Shown: piece by piece, positions 54,537-62,642 of the stretch
Layout: each line of letters begins with the position of its first letter
Numbering within the stretch: position 1 is the stretch's first letter
Assembly (NCBI GenBank): GCA_900316245.1
Contig: ONCE01000009.1
Location: 1 to 64,000, forward strand
Length of the DNA stretch: 64,000 bases
Reading direction: 5' to 3'
From: an uncultured Bacteroidales bacterium
Lineage (GTDB): Bacteria > Bacteroidota > Bacteroidia > Bacteroidales > UBA932
Notes under the pieces: generated by a model
Seen by the model: only the letters and a program-made list of their open reading frames with translations
Database searches by the model: none
Told to the model about the DNA's origin: nothing
Program-made: the position numbers and the translations under genes

Positions 54537-55382
54537 TTACGGGATTACAATCTGGTAGGTTTTACCGGCTTTATTGGTGAGTTTGGTGTCCTTCAGCCAC
54601 AGATTGGCGTAGCGAAGGGCGGCATAGGTTGTACCCTGTGAGATGGCAAAGTCCACCAGGCTGGGGATGGGCTCCTTGACCGTAACGGTTTTGCGGGGCC
54701 TCCGGACGGGATACATATCCGTGGGGGAAATCTGGAAGCCGAAGGCGGCGGGGTTCTCGAAAAAGAGCTTGCACGCCAGCAGCCGGAACATATAGCGGGA
54801 CGTCTCCTCGGTGAGCCAAAGCTCCAGGGCCGATGTCTGCTTCTGTTCGCTCAGGCGGGCGGTAATGCCGCCCTGACCGGCATTGTAACTGGCCGCCACC
54901 GTCATCCAGTCTCCGAACTTGCGGTAGGCGTCCTTGAGGAAATCGCAGGCCGCCTTGGTCTCTTTCTCAATATGGAAACGCTCGTCCACCTCTGCATTCA
55001 CCTCCAGGTGGTAGGTGCCGGCAGTGGCCTTGGTGAACTGCCACAGGCCTGAAGCACCGGCTACCGACACGGCCGTGGGATCCAGGTTGCTCTCTATGGC
55101 CATCAGGTACTTAAGATCTTCCGGAATACCCTGGGCCTTCAGAATGGGAACCACCTGATTGAAGACCCGCCGCGAGCGTTTGAGCATAAGCATGGAATTG
55201 GTGTGCATATTGGTGAACGAGAGCAGTTCGCGGTCCATGCGCTCCCGGAAATCCAGCCGGTCCATACGGACCGTATCTCCGGCAAACACCACATAATCAG
55301 GGACTCTGGGGGCTTTGAAATGAAGATCCTGCCCGTGGAGGGCCAAGGGTATCAGAAAGAGGAAGAACAGTAGCTTTTTCAT
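54537..55382 (-). CDS. Lytic transglycosylase, SLT/MltD-like
   Basis: Exported murein lyase of 281 aa (signal MKKLLFFLFLIPLALHGQ). The SLT domain spans about 85-215: DLKYLMAIESNLDPTAVSVAGASGLWQF with catalytic Glu in AIESN, GDWMTVAASYNAGQGG, and YMFRLLACKLFF. It cleaves the MurNAc-GlcNAc bond to give 1,6-anhydro ends. The C-terminus (VPSLVDFAISQGTTYAALRYANLWL-like region) may be a degenerate LysM. A near-consensus -7 element TAACTTTC (55387-55394) ends 4 nt before the ATG. Confidence 0.9.
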   Translation of the reverse strand: MKKLLFFLFLIPLALHGQDLHFKAPRVPDYVVFAGDTVRMDRLDFRERMDRELLSFTNMHTNSMLMLKRSRRVFNQVVPILKAQGIPEDLKYLMAIESNLDPTAVSVAGASGLWQFTKATAGTYHLEVNAEVDERFHIEKETKAACDFLKDAYRKFGDWMTVAASYNAGQGGITARLSEQKQTSALELWLTEETSRYMFRLLACKLFFENPAAFGFQISPTDMYPVRRPRKTVTVKEPIPSLVDFAISQGTTYAALRYANLWLKDTKLTNKAGKTYQIVIP

Positions 55383-55414
55383 ACCCGAAAGTTACCAATT
55401 ATTCCCTTATTATC

Positions 55415-55448
55415 AAAGAAAAGGGCCGGTCCCCAAAAGGAACCGGCC
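55415..55448 (-). terminator. Rho-independent terminator after the second susD gene
   Basis: On the minus strand GGCCGGT (55442-55448) pairs with ACCGGCC (55424-55430), followed by CTTTTCTTT. It separates the susCD pair from the transglycosylase gene. Confidence 0.85.
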
Positions 55449-55479
55449 ACTAACCAAACTATACATTAACCTAAATATC

Positions 55480-57276
55480 CTATTTCCAGTTGGTGTACTG
55501 GGCAGAGGAATCAGTCCAACCAGCGTTCTGGGTGAGAACACCGGCAGAGAGGCTCACTTCCGAAGCCGGGAAGGGACGGAAGCCCCAAGTGGCGTTGTAG
55601 CGGGCTTCGTAACCGGCACCCTGGTCCTTCATTACGATCCAGTCTCCACCGGCGTTGCGGATGGGCTGGCCCAGCTGGGTCTTCAGGGCGGCCAGGCAGT
55701 AAGCCTTGCCATAACGGCGCATATCGTTCCAGCGGATGCCTTCGAAGGCCAGCTCGTGCTTGCGTTCCATACGGAGAGCGTCTACACTGTAAGCTTTGTC
55801 GGGCAGGCCTACACGGGCGCGGACGGCGTTCATACCGCTCTTGCCATTGTAGATAACCTTACCGTCGGTGAGTTCGGAGTGCATCAGGAGAACATCGGCG
55901 AAGCGGATGATCTGCACATTCTGAGGGGAGTGACCACGGCCCAGGTCAGAACCGGCTCCGCCGTACTCAGGCACAGAGGAGAACTCATAGTAGAACGTTC
56001 CGTTGACAACGGCACCCCAGGCCTGGTATTTCTTCTGCCAGAAACCGGTTTCTTCCATCTGGTTGTCGTTACCCCAGGTGTACTTTGAAGGATCGGCCAT
56101 TTCTTCATCAATACTGTAGATGGAAGCAGCCTTGCGGATATCTCCGGGCTCCTCTTCATCCCACTCATCCCATACGTGAGGATTCACGGTAGCCATACCG
56201 TAACCACGGCTGAACGGGAAGGCGTTCACCTCGTACTTGCTGCGCTTGCGCACGCCCAGATACTGGTCAAATTTGTTGCGGTTGCGGGAAGACTCGGCCA
56301 CGTTGGAGTAGCAGATGCTGAACATTTCCTCGGGGTTCACATCGTCGGTGAGCCAGGTGCCGGGGATGTCCTTGGCATAGGCATACTGGGGCTTGGTCAC
56401 GGAGTTCATATAAGGCCACATAAGGCGGAAGTCGCTTACCAGGCTATGACCGCTGTGAGCGATGCAGTCTTCCAGCTTGGAAACCACATAGTCCTTACCA
56501 ATCTGCTCGTCGATGATCTCGAAGTTCTCCAGATCTACCAGAGGAAGGGCCTGGATGTTCTCTCCGTTCTTGTCGCTGTAGAAACCGGTGTAGAACAGAT
56601 ATACGCGGGCCAGCAGGGCTTCGGCATCCCACTTGGTGGCGTGACGGAGACCGGAAACACACTGGTTCCAGGGCTGGTCGGGCATAATCTCGATGGCCTT
56701 CTTGAGACCGGCGGCGATGTTACCGTAGATCTCGGCAATGGTACCGGGAGCGGGGTAAACGGCAGCTTCGGATACGGAGTTGGGCACGGTAGCTACCAGC
56801 GGAATCTCGCCGAACTGCTGGGTAAGGTCGAACAGGAAGAAGGAACGGAGGAACCAGGCTTCACCAAGAAGCTGATTGCGGAGTTCTTCATCCTCCACCT
56901 TGTCCAGGTTGGCAATGGCCAGGTTGGCACGGGTGATACCGGAATAGTAAGGAGTCCAGAAATCCAGCTGGGCGTTGGGCTCGAAATAGAGCAGGTGGTC
57001 GTAAGCCTGGATCTCATAGTCGTCCTGTCCGCCACCGCCGAAGCACTCGTCGGACATGGTCAGGTTGGCAATGAAGGAGTGGGCGCTGGGCTCATAGGAT
57101 GCCTGATTCAAGGCGGCGTAGATACCCGTCACCAACTGCATGGCATCCTGCTGGGATGCGGGGTAGTTACTGGTGTTGCTCTCTGTGTAACTGACGGTAT
57201 CCAGGAACTTTTCGCAACCGGCGAAAACGAGGGAAGCCAGCACAAGAGCGGAAAAATATTTGAAGTAAGTTTTCAT
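55480..57276 (-). CDS. SusD/RagB-family nutrient-binding lipoprotein (orphan pair)
   Basis: Surface lipoprotein of 598 aa (MKTYFKYFSALVLASLVFAGC, Cys21) expected to cap its SusC partner. SusD features: AWFLRSFFLFDLTQQFGEIPLV, the helix AEALLARVYLFYTGFY, and RMERKHELAFEGIRWNDMRRYGKA near the C-terminus. It follows susC by 6 bases and is followed by a terminator. No glycosidase, protease or regulator is in the unit, so the ligand is unknown; glycans, glycopeptides or other oligomers are possible. Confidence 0.93.
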   Translation of the reverse strand: MKTYFKYFSALVLASLVFAGCEKFLDTVSYTESNTSNYPASQQDAMQLVTGIYAALNQASYEPSAHSFIANLTMSDECFGGGGQDDYEIQAYDHLLYFEPNAQLDFWTPYYSGITRANLAIANLDKVEDEELRNQLLGEAWFLRSFFLFDLTQQFGEIPLVATVPNSVSEAAVYPAPGTIAEIYGNIAAGLKKAIEIMPDQPWNQCVSGLRHATKWDAEALLARVYLFYTGFYSDKNGENIQALPLVDLENFEIIDEQIGKDYVVSKLEDCIAHSGHSLVSDFRLMWPYMNSVTKPQYAYAKDIPGTWLTDDVNPEEMFSICYSNVAESSRNRNKFDQYLGVRKRSKYEVNAFPFSRGYGMATVNPHVWDEWDEEEPGDIRKAASIYSIDEEMADPSKYTWGNDNQMEETGFWQKKYQAWGAVVNGTFYYEFSSVPEYGGAGSDLGRGHSPQNVQIIRFADVLLMHSELTDGKVIYNGKSGMNAVRARVGLPDKAYSVDALRMERKHELAFEGIRWNDMRRYGKAYCLAALKTQLGQPIRNAGGDWIVMKDQGAGYEARYNATWGFRPFPASEVSLSAGVLTQNAGWTDSSAQYTNWK

Positions 57277-57282
57277 GACGCA

Positions 57283-60200
57283 CTAGAATTGAATGTTGAC
57301 ACCCACGAGGAAAGTACGGGCGCTGGGATAGTAACCCAGGTCGATACCGGAAACCCAGTCTTCATCGAAACCGTAACCGATTTCAGGATCCATACCGGAG
57401 TACTTGGTGATGGTGAAGAGGTTCTGGGCGGAAACATAGAGACGGGCCTTGCTGATCCAGGAACCCTTGATGATGCGGCTGAAGTCGTAGCCCAGGGTTA
57501 CGTTGGAAATCTTGAAGAAGTCACCGTTTTCGATGTAGATATCGGAGATGTTGGACCAGTTACGGTCGGAGCAAGTGGTCCACAGAGGCAGACGGTTGGA
57601 GGTACCTTCTCCACTCCAGCAGTTGAACAGGTCGCGGGTGTAGCTGTCGGTAGGACGGTCGAAGAAGGAACGGTAGGAACGGGCAATCTGCTGACCGAAG
57701 GCACCGTAACCGGTGACGCTGAAGTCAAAGCCCTTCCAAGCCATCCAGAAGTTGAGACCGGCGGTGAAGTCAGGGTGAGGATCACCGATCATAGTGCGGT
57801 CGTCGTCGGTGATTTCACCGTCGCCGTTCACGTCTACCCAAATGAGGTCACCGGGCTTGGCATCTTCGTACTTGGCGGCCGTCTTGTCAATCTGGGCCTG
57901 GTTCTGGAAGACACCGGCGGTCTTGTAGCCGTAGAAGTAACCGATGGGATAACCCACCTGTGCACGGTACATCTCGGAGGTGCCCTGGCTCAGGACGTCG
58001 TCCTCACCGTGGATGATACCTTCGGAGTTAGCGATACGGGTAACCCTATTCTTATTGAAAGCACCGTTGAGCTTGATGCCATAGGTGAATTCACCGGTGT
58101 GCTTGCCGTAGTCGATGGAGACTTCCAGACCGGAGTTGCGGACATCACCACCATTCACATAAGGAGCGCTGAAGCCATACACGGCGGCGATGGGAGCGTC
58201 AACCAGCCAGTTCTTGGTGTTCTTGATGTAAGCATCGAAGGTGATACCCAAGGTGGAGTTGAAGAAGCGGGCGTCGAAACCGATGTTGGTCTGCTCGGAG
58301 GTCTCCCAGCTTACGTCAGGGTTGGCCAGCGTGCCGGGGATGGCACCGGTAGACATGGAAGCCTTGTTGGCAAAGTAGTAACCGGCGCTGCTGGACAGCT
58401 TGATGGTGGACAGGTACTGGAAGTTGGAGATGCTGGCGTTACCGTTCTGACCCCAGCTGGCGCGCAGCTTGAGGAAGCTCAGCCAATTCTGTGCATTTTC
58501 CATCCAAGGCTCGCTGGAGATGATCCAGCCGGCGGAGAAAGAGGGGAAGACACCCCAGCGGTGACCGCGGGCAAAGTTGGAGGAACCGTCGGCACGGACC
58601 GTAGCGGAGAACAGATATCTGTCTTTGATGCTGTAGTTGACACGGCCGAAGAAGGAAGCCAGGGCACCGGCCGTAGAAGGAGAACCGGAAGCGGAAATCT
58701 GGCTCAGGATCGTGGGCTTGGTGTTGGAGAGATAAGCACGGTCAAAGTCGTTGGGGAAGATGCTGTTCCAGGCGCTGGCGCTGATGCTCTCACCCATGCC
58801 CCACTTTTCGATGGACTGACCCAGCACGACGTCAAAGACGTGGGCGCTGTTGATGTCAAAGTGGTAGGAAGCCGTATTTTCCCAAGTGATACGGTGACCC
58901 AGCTTCATACTCTGGGACACGACGTCGTTATCGTTGTACTGGGAAGTATTCAGATGATAGATCATCTTATAGCTGCGGTTGGAGGAACCGGAGAGACGGT
59001 AACCGAACTGGCTCTTGAACTTGAGGTTCTTGATGGGCTGGAGCTCGGCGTACACGCTGGCGTGCAGGGAGTAGGTCTTCTCACGGTTACGGCCGCGGTT
59101 GAAATAGTCAACACCGATGGGGTGCTTGGCGTCGTTGAAGAAGGTCCAGCCTTCGCGGTCACGGGCGGCCTCATCGTAGAAACCTACGATATTGCCGTTG
59201 GCATCCACGTCGTAAACGGGGAGGAGCGGGTTGGCACCGATGGCATCGTGCAGGGAGCTGTCGTAGATGTCACCTTCGGCGATACCGCTGTTCTGGCCGT
59301 AGCTGAAGTTGAGGGTTTCACCCACCTTGAGGATCTCGAGGTTGTTGCGCTTGATGACAACATTGTCGGAGTTGATACGGAAGGTGTAACGGCGATACTG
59401 GGCGTTCATGGGTTCAATCTGGTTGTAACCCAGGATACCGTCCTGACCGGTGTAGGAGAGACCCATGGAGAACTTGTGGTCGGCGGAGCCGCCGGCAACG
59501 TTCAGGGAGTGGTTCTGGGTCATAGCACCCTTATTATACATTTCCTCCACCCAGTTGGTTCCCTTCCAGGTACCATTGGTAACGGCCCTGTAGAGGTCTG
59601 CGGGGAGTTTGGTGGAGAAGTCTTCCTCGGCCAGGCCGCTGTTCTTGCGGGCCAGGTTGTAGAGTTGGATGTATTCCTGGGCATTTACCATATCGGGCAT
59701 CTTGGCCAGGTACTGACCGCCGTAGTAGCCGTCATAAGAAACTACCACACGGCCTTCCTTACCCTGCTTGGTGGTAACCAGCACAACGCCGTTGGCAGCA
59801 CGGGCACCGTAGATGGCGGCCGAAGCAGCATCCTTCAGGATATCGATGGACTCGATGTCGTTGGGGTTGAGGGCGTTGATGTCGCCGCCGGCCACACCGT
59901 CAATCACGTACAGGGGCTCGGAATCTCCGATGGTACCGATACCACGGATGTTCACCTTATAGCCACGGCCGGGCTGACCGGAGTTCTGGGTGATGGAAAC
60001 ACCGGGGCTCTGGCTCTGCAGGGCACCCAGGGCGGAGGTGGTATTCAGTTTGGAGAGGTCATCCCCTTTCACCTGGAGGGTGGCACCGGTGAGGAGTTTC
60101 TTCTGCTGGACACCGTAACCGATGACTACGGACTCGGAGAGTTGGTCAAGGTCGGGTCTGAGCTGAATGTCGAGGGAAGTCTTGCCGCTGACGGCTACTT

Positions 60201-60444
60201 CGGCTGCAATGTAACCGAGGCAGTCCACGGAAAGAGTGGCGTTGGCAGGGGCCTCGATGGTAAAGAGACCTTCTGCATCCGTAGTCGTCCACGTAGACAT
60301 ACCCTTGACAACGATGGTAGCAAACGGGACGGGGTCGCCATTGGAACCGTCAGATACCTTTCCCTTCACCGTCAGGTTTTGAGCGTTGAGGCTCAAAGCC
60401 GTCAAACCGGACAGAAGGAAAAGCAAGAATACTTTAGCTTTCAT
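57283..60444 (-). CDS. SusC/RagA TonB-dependent transporter (orphan pair)
   Basis: Outer-membrane transporter of 1053 aa with signal MKAKVFLLFLLSGLTALSLNAQ, regulatory-like domain (about 24-95), SESVVIGYGVQQKKLLTGA before the plug, SusC signature EPLYVIDGVAGGDINALNPN with DIESIDILKDAASAAIYGARAANGV, and a barrel ending FLVGVNIQF. The pair is unlinked to degradative enzymes; the closest carbohydrate genes are the rha operon and rhamnosidase 3-8 kb away on the other side of the transglycosylase. A dedicated promoter lies upstream. Confidence 0.94.
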   Translation of the reverse strand: MKAKVFLLFLLSGLTALSLNAQNLTVKGKVSDGSNGDPVPFATIVVKGMSTWTTTDAEGLFTIEAPANATLSVDCLGYIAAEVAVSGKTSLDIQLRPDLDQLSESVVIGYGVQQKKLLTGATLQVKGDDLSKLNTTSALGALQSQSPGVSITQNSGQPGRGYKVNIRGIGTIGDSEPLYVIDGVAGGDINALNPNDIESIDILKDAASAAIYGARAANGVVLVTTKQGKEGRVVVSYDGYYGGQYLAKMPDMVNAQEYIQLYNLARKNSGLAEEDFSTKLPADLYRAVTNGTWKGTNWVEEMYNKGAMTQNHSLNVAGGSADHKFSMGLSYTGQDGILGYNQIEPMNAQYRRYTFRINSDNVVIKRNNLEILKVGETLNFSYGQNSGIAEGDIYDSSLHDAIGANPLLPVYDVDANGNIVGFYDEAARDREGWTFFNDAKHPIGVDYFNRGRNREKTYSLHASVYAELQPIKNLKFKSQFGYRLSGSSNRSYKMIYHLNTSQYNDNDVVSQSMKLGHRITWENTASYHFDINSAHVFDVVLGQSIEKWGMGESISASAWNSIFPNDFDRAYLSNTKPTILSQISASGSPSTAGALASFFGRVNYSIKDRYLFSATVRADGSSNFARGHRWGVFPSFSAGWIISSEPWMENAQNWLSFLKLRASWGQNGNASISNFQYLSTIKLSSSAGYYFANKASMSTGAIPGTLANPDVSWETSEQTNIGFDARFFNSTLGITFDAYIKNTKNWLVDAPIAAVYGFSAPYVNGGDVRNSGLEVSIDYGKHTGEFTYGIKLNGAFNKNRVTRIANSEGIIHGEDDVLSQGTSEMYRAQVGYPIGYFYGYKTAGVFQNQAQIDKTAAKYEDAKPGDLIWVDVNGDGEITDDDRTMIGDPHPDFTAGLNFWMAWKGFDFSVTGYGAFGQQIARSYRSFFDRPTDSYTRDLFNCWSGEGTSNRLPLWTTCSDRNWSNISDIYIENGDFFKISNVTLGYDFSRIIKGSWISKARLYVSAQNLFTITKYSGMDPEIGYGFDEDWVSGIDLGYYPSARTFLVGVNIQF

Positions 60445-60487
60445 AGGGCTTTGTTTAAGAATGAGACTAATAATTGGTTATTTGCCG

Positions 60488-60495
60488 CAAATATA
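60488..60495 (-). promoter_or_regulatory. Promoter -7 element of the orphan susC/susD pair
   Basis: TATATTTG on the minus strand, 43 bases before the susC ATG, the same distance as in the fructan susC promoter. No strong -33 and no 21-bp direct repeat recognised. Confidence 0.6.
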
Positions 60496-60570
60496 TCACT
60501 GAAAAACGGTTGTTTTTAGCTCAAATTGCGTATTATTACTCTCAATTCGCGCAACCCTATGGACAACAAA

Positions 60571-61461
60571 TTAAATGGGGGTTCTGTCGTGTTGCTCCAG
60601 CCAGGAGCCCAAGATGCGGCAGTAGTCCTGGTGGCGGTCCACAAAGCACATATGCCGGGCGCCTTCCATCAGTTCCCAGCGGCTGCCGGGAATGCCTTCG
60701 TACATAGTACGGGCCACCGTGGGGGTGCATAGATCCTCCGTTCCGCTGAACAGGAGGGTGGGCGTCTTGATTTCTCCCAGCCGGTCAATATACTCAAAGT
60801 TTCCCAGGCTTCCCGTGGGGACATACTCGTTGGGCCCCCAGCCGTACAGATAGGCCTCGTTGCCAAAGCGCTTGGGCCTTCTCACGCATTCCGGGCTGTT
60901 CTCGTCAATGCTGGCGCAGTGCAGTTCCATAAAATGGTCGTTGGCCCGGAGGTAGGCGGGGCTGTCAAACCGGCCGCTTTCTTCGGCCTGCTTGATGGCT
61001 TCCCTATCCTCCCGGGGCATAAGCTCAATCATACGGTGCTGCTCGCTGGCCCAGAGACTGGAAGAGGGATGGCCGCTGGAGATGATGGCCGAAGAGATGC
61101 CCGAAGGCTTCTTCTCAATCAGGTAGGCAATGATGAGCATACCGCCCCAGGACTGACCCAGAAGATGGACCTGGTCCAGGTGCAGGTGCTCCCGCAGGGC
61201 GATGAGTTCGTTCATCCACGTTTCCTGGGTCCACAGTTCCGGGTGCCCGTCCAGGTAAGAGTTCCCACAGCCCAGCTGGTCGTAGGAAATTACCTGTCGG
61301 CCCGTCTGGGCTATCTCATCCAGGACTTCAAAATAATTGTGCGTACTGCCCGGACCGCCGTGCAGAAGCAGCAGGGGCTTGTGTTCCCTGGAAGCTTCTC
61401 CCACAATCCGGTAGTAAGTCCGGTAGCCCAGGAAGGGCATATATCCTTCTTCGATTCTCAT
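60571..61461 (-). CDS. Proline iminopeptidase-like alpha/beta hydrolase (peptidase S33)
   Basis: Cytoplasmic serine hydrolase of 296 aa without signal. It shows the oxyanion motif LLLLHGGPGSTHNYF, the nucleophile elbow LLGQSWGGML (Ser about 104), the Asp in FSGTEDLCTP and the His in EGARHMCFVD. This pattern and the DQLGCGNSY segment match proline iminopeptidases and the related tricorn-interacting aminopeptidase F1, which remove N-terminal residues from short peptides. It is monocistronic; CGAAGATA-type near-consensus (minus strand TATCTTCG, 61466-61473) ends 4 nt before the ATG. Confidence 0.88.
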   Translation of the reverse strand: MRIEEGYMPFLGYRTYYRIVGEASREHKPLLLLHGGPGSTHNYFEVLDEIAQTGRQVISYDQLGCGNSYLDGHPELWTQETWMNELIALREHLHLDQVHLLGQSWGGMLIIAYLIEKKPSGISSAIISSGHPSSSLWASEQHRMIELMPREDREAIKQAEESGRFDSPAYLRANDHFMELHCASIDENSPECVRRPKRFGNEAYLYGWGPNEYVPTGSLGNFEYIDRLGEIKTPTLLFSGTEDLCTPTVARTMYEGIPGSRWELMEGARHMCFVDRHQDYCRILGSWLEQHDRTPI

Positions 61462-61521
61462 ACCGCGAAGATAATGAAAATCCGTGATAAAGGCATCTTT
61501 CTCTCCCCGAAGTATCTTTCC

Positions 61522-61583
61522 GGAGCGAAGCGACAGGGCCTGCAGGCCCGCACGCCGTCTTCTGACGGCGAGCCCTCCCCCGA
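61522..61583. repeat. 62-bp direct repeat, copy 1
   Basis: Identical to 61658-61719. It contains the palindrome GGGCCTGCAGGCCC and the hairpin GCCGTC-ttct-GACGGC. Likely a member of a dispersed non-coding repeat family. Confidence 0.85.
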
Positions 61584-61657
61584 TTCTTCAGCATCGTACA
61601 ATAACAAGACTATAACCGTTTACGAAAAAGGTTCGATTCCCCTCCAGGCTACTTTAT
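61584..61657. other. Non-coding spacer between the direct repeats
   Basis: Part of the only stretch over 300 bases without a protein gene (61462-61827). Apart from the tRNA fragment I see no gene or promoter in it. Confidence 0.6.
61629..61652 (+). pseudogene. Fragment of a tRNA 3' end
   Basis: 24 bp matching the T-arm and acceptor end of the tRNA-Arg at 61828-61899 at 23 positions, but on the opposite strand. No 5' half of a tRNA precedes it. It lies between the two 62-bp repeats; it may be a scar of an integration at a tRNA 3' end. Confidence 0.65.
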
Positions 61658-61719
61658 GGAGCGAAGCGACAGGGCCTGCAGGCCCGCACGCCGTCTTCTG
61701 ACGGCGAGCCCTCCCCCGA
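61658..61719. repeat. 62-bp direct repeat, copy 2
   Basis: Perfect copy of 61522-61583, 136 bp further on. Here it continues into CCCTCCCC-cga-GGGGAGGG and further G-rich sequence to about 61740, absent after copy 1. Confidence 0.85.
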
Positions 61720-61773
61720 GGGGAGGGTTTGGGAGGGGGTAACGTGAAGAGAATAGGGCGGCTTGCCGCCCGT

Positions 61774-61787
61774 ATTCCCCTCCGGGC
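61774..61787 (+). repeat. Inverted copy of the tRNA-Arg acceptor/T-arm end
   Basis: ATTCCCCTCCGGGC is the exact inverse complement of 61830-61843 in the tRNA gene, on the other side of its terminator. It could be a second scar or part of a larger hairpin. Confidence 0.5.
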
Positions 61788-61794
61788 GTTATTC

Positions 61795-61826
61795 AAAAAG
61801 GCCCCGCCGTCTGGCGGAGCCTTTTT
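61795..61826 (-). terminator. Terminator downstream of tRNA-Arg
   Basis: AAAAAGGC (61795-61802) and GCCTTTTT (61819-61826) with an inner CCGCC/GGCGG stem and one mismatch. Symmetric, so usable from both strands. Confidence 0.8.
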
Positions 61827-61827
61827 G

Positions 61828-61899
61828 TAGCCCGGAGGGGAATCGAACCTCTATTTAAAGTTTAGGAAACTTCCGTTCTATCCGTTGAACTACCGGGCC
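61828..61899 (-). tRNA. tRNA-Arg (anticodon CCT)
   Basis: A 72-nt cloverleaf on the minus strand: acceptor GGCCCGG/CCGGGCT, D stem GTTC/GAAC, anticodon stem GAAGT/ACTTT with loop TTCCTAA giving anticodon CCT (reads AGG), T loop TTCGATT. CCA is not encoded. The T stem has one A-C mismatch at its middle pair (51-63). Confidence 0.9.
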
Positions 61900-61905
61900 A
61901 AACCT

Positions 61906-61932
61906 AAAAAGAAAAAGCGCTTATTCAGCGCT
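61906..61932 (-). terminator. Terminator overlapping the rpmF stop codon
   Basis: On the minus strand AGCGCT-gaata-AGCGCT then TTTTCTTTTT. The first arm encodes the Ser-Ala codons and the loop holds most of the stop codon, so coding and termination signals share bases. The tRNA gene begins 7 bases beyond. Confidence 0.75.
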
Positions 61933-62103
61933 CTTCTCGATGATCTGACGACCACGATAGTAGCCGCACTCAGGGCATACACGGTGATACATCACGGTGG
62001 CGCCGCAGTTAGGGCAAACGCTCAGAGTGGGTACGGGAGCGAAATCGTGCGTACGCCGCTTGTCTCTTCTCTGCTTGGAGAGTTTGTGTTTCGGATGTGC
62101 CAT
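61921..62103 (-). CDS. rpmF: 50S ribosomal protein L32
   Basis: Large-subunit protein of 60 aa: MAHPKHKLSKQRRDKRRTH followed by a zinc ribbon CPNCGATVMYHRVCPECGYY with four cysteines (zinc-retaining form). It lies 20 bases after the DUF177 gene, the usual partner of rpmF. The fatty-acid genes plsX/fabH often found next are absent; tRNA-Arg follows instead. Confidence 0.97.
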   Translation of the reverse strand: MAHPKHKLSKQRRDKRRTHDFAPVPTLSVCPNCGATVMYHRVCPECGYYRGRQIIEKSAE

Positions 62104-62123
62104 TGTTTATAGTTTTTAATTGT

Positions 62124-62591
62124 TTATTTACTGTCAAAAAGTCCTTTCAGGGCAGCGAACGGGCTGTTCGAGGCAGCCTCCTCGTTCCCTTGCTCCTTGT
62201 GACTCAGAAACCGGACGGTGTTGGGATCGCACTCCCCTTCCGGATGTAACCGTTGCAAAGGCAGTGATAGACAGACGAAGTCGTATACTGCCTGGCTCAA
62301 GTCCCATTCCACTTCACCAGCACCGGGGGTGAGGGTTTCGGAAGGAGCTGCCTCCACGGGTATCCTGACAGGGTCCAGGCATCGGTCGCAAGGGACGGTT
62401 ACCGTTCCTTTGAGATAAAGATCTGCCTCTATCTTGTTCCGGCCATCTTTGACCACCCGGATATCCACGTCTACATCGGCGTCCAGGATTTCTGAATTGT
62501 CAAACTGTTGAAAGAACTCTAAACCTGCGTGAGAGTGAAACTTACGCTCTCCTGCAGCCCAATCGTTCAAGGGTATGAGTATGGTATTCAT
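62124..62591 (-). CDS. DUF177 (YceD-family) protein
   Basis: A 155-aa cytoplasmic protein of the family normally encoded upstream of rpmF, implicated in 23S rRNA accumulation. The core VTVPCDRCLDPVRIPVEA holds the conserved Cys pair, and DLSQAVYDFVCLSLPLQRLHPEG is the typical second block. The ATG at 62591 is chosen over a GTG two codons earlier. Confidence 0.9.
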   Translation of the reverse strand: MNTILIPLNDWAAGERKFHSHAGLEFFQQFDNSEILDADVDVDIRVVKDGRNKIEADLYLKGTVTVPCDRCLDPVRIPVEAAPSETLTPGAGEVEWDLSQAVYDFVCLSLPLQRLHPEGECDPNTVRFLSHKEQGNEEAASNSPFAALKGLFDSK

Positions 62592-62616
62592 CTCCACAAA
62601 AACAGATTAAGGGGTG

Positions 62617-62624
62617 CAAAGATA
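62617..62624 (-). promoter_or_regulatory. Promoter -7 element of the DUF177-rpmF unit
   Basis: TATCTTTG on the minus strand, 25 bases before the ATG at 62591. Confidence 0.65.
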
Positions 62625-62642
62625 CAAATAAATTTCGGAAAA

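Noticed and set aside
56176-60519. An open frame of 1447 codons on the plus strand
   Set aside because: It lies antisense to the clear susC/susD pair and has no domain sense. GC-rich biased codons on the minus strand remove stops from the opposite strand.
61470-61600. Short reading frames across the repeat region
   Set aside because: They run through non-coding hairpin repeats and the translations have no protein-like pattern.
61580-61652. A complete second tRNA on the plus strand
   Set aside because: Only the T-arm/acceptor end matches; no 5' acceptor strand, D arm or anticodon arm can be folded.
61522-61740. CRISPR array
   Set aside because: Only two repeat copies, 62 bp long with a single 74-bp spacer, and no cas genes.
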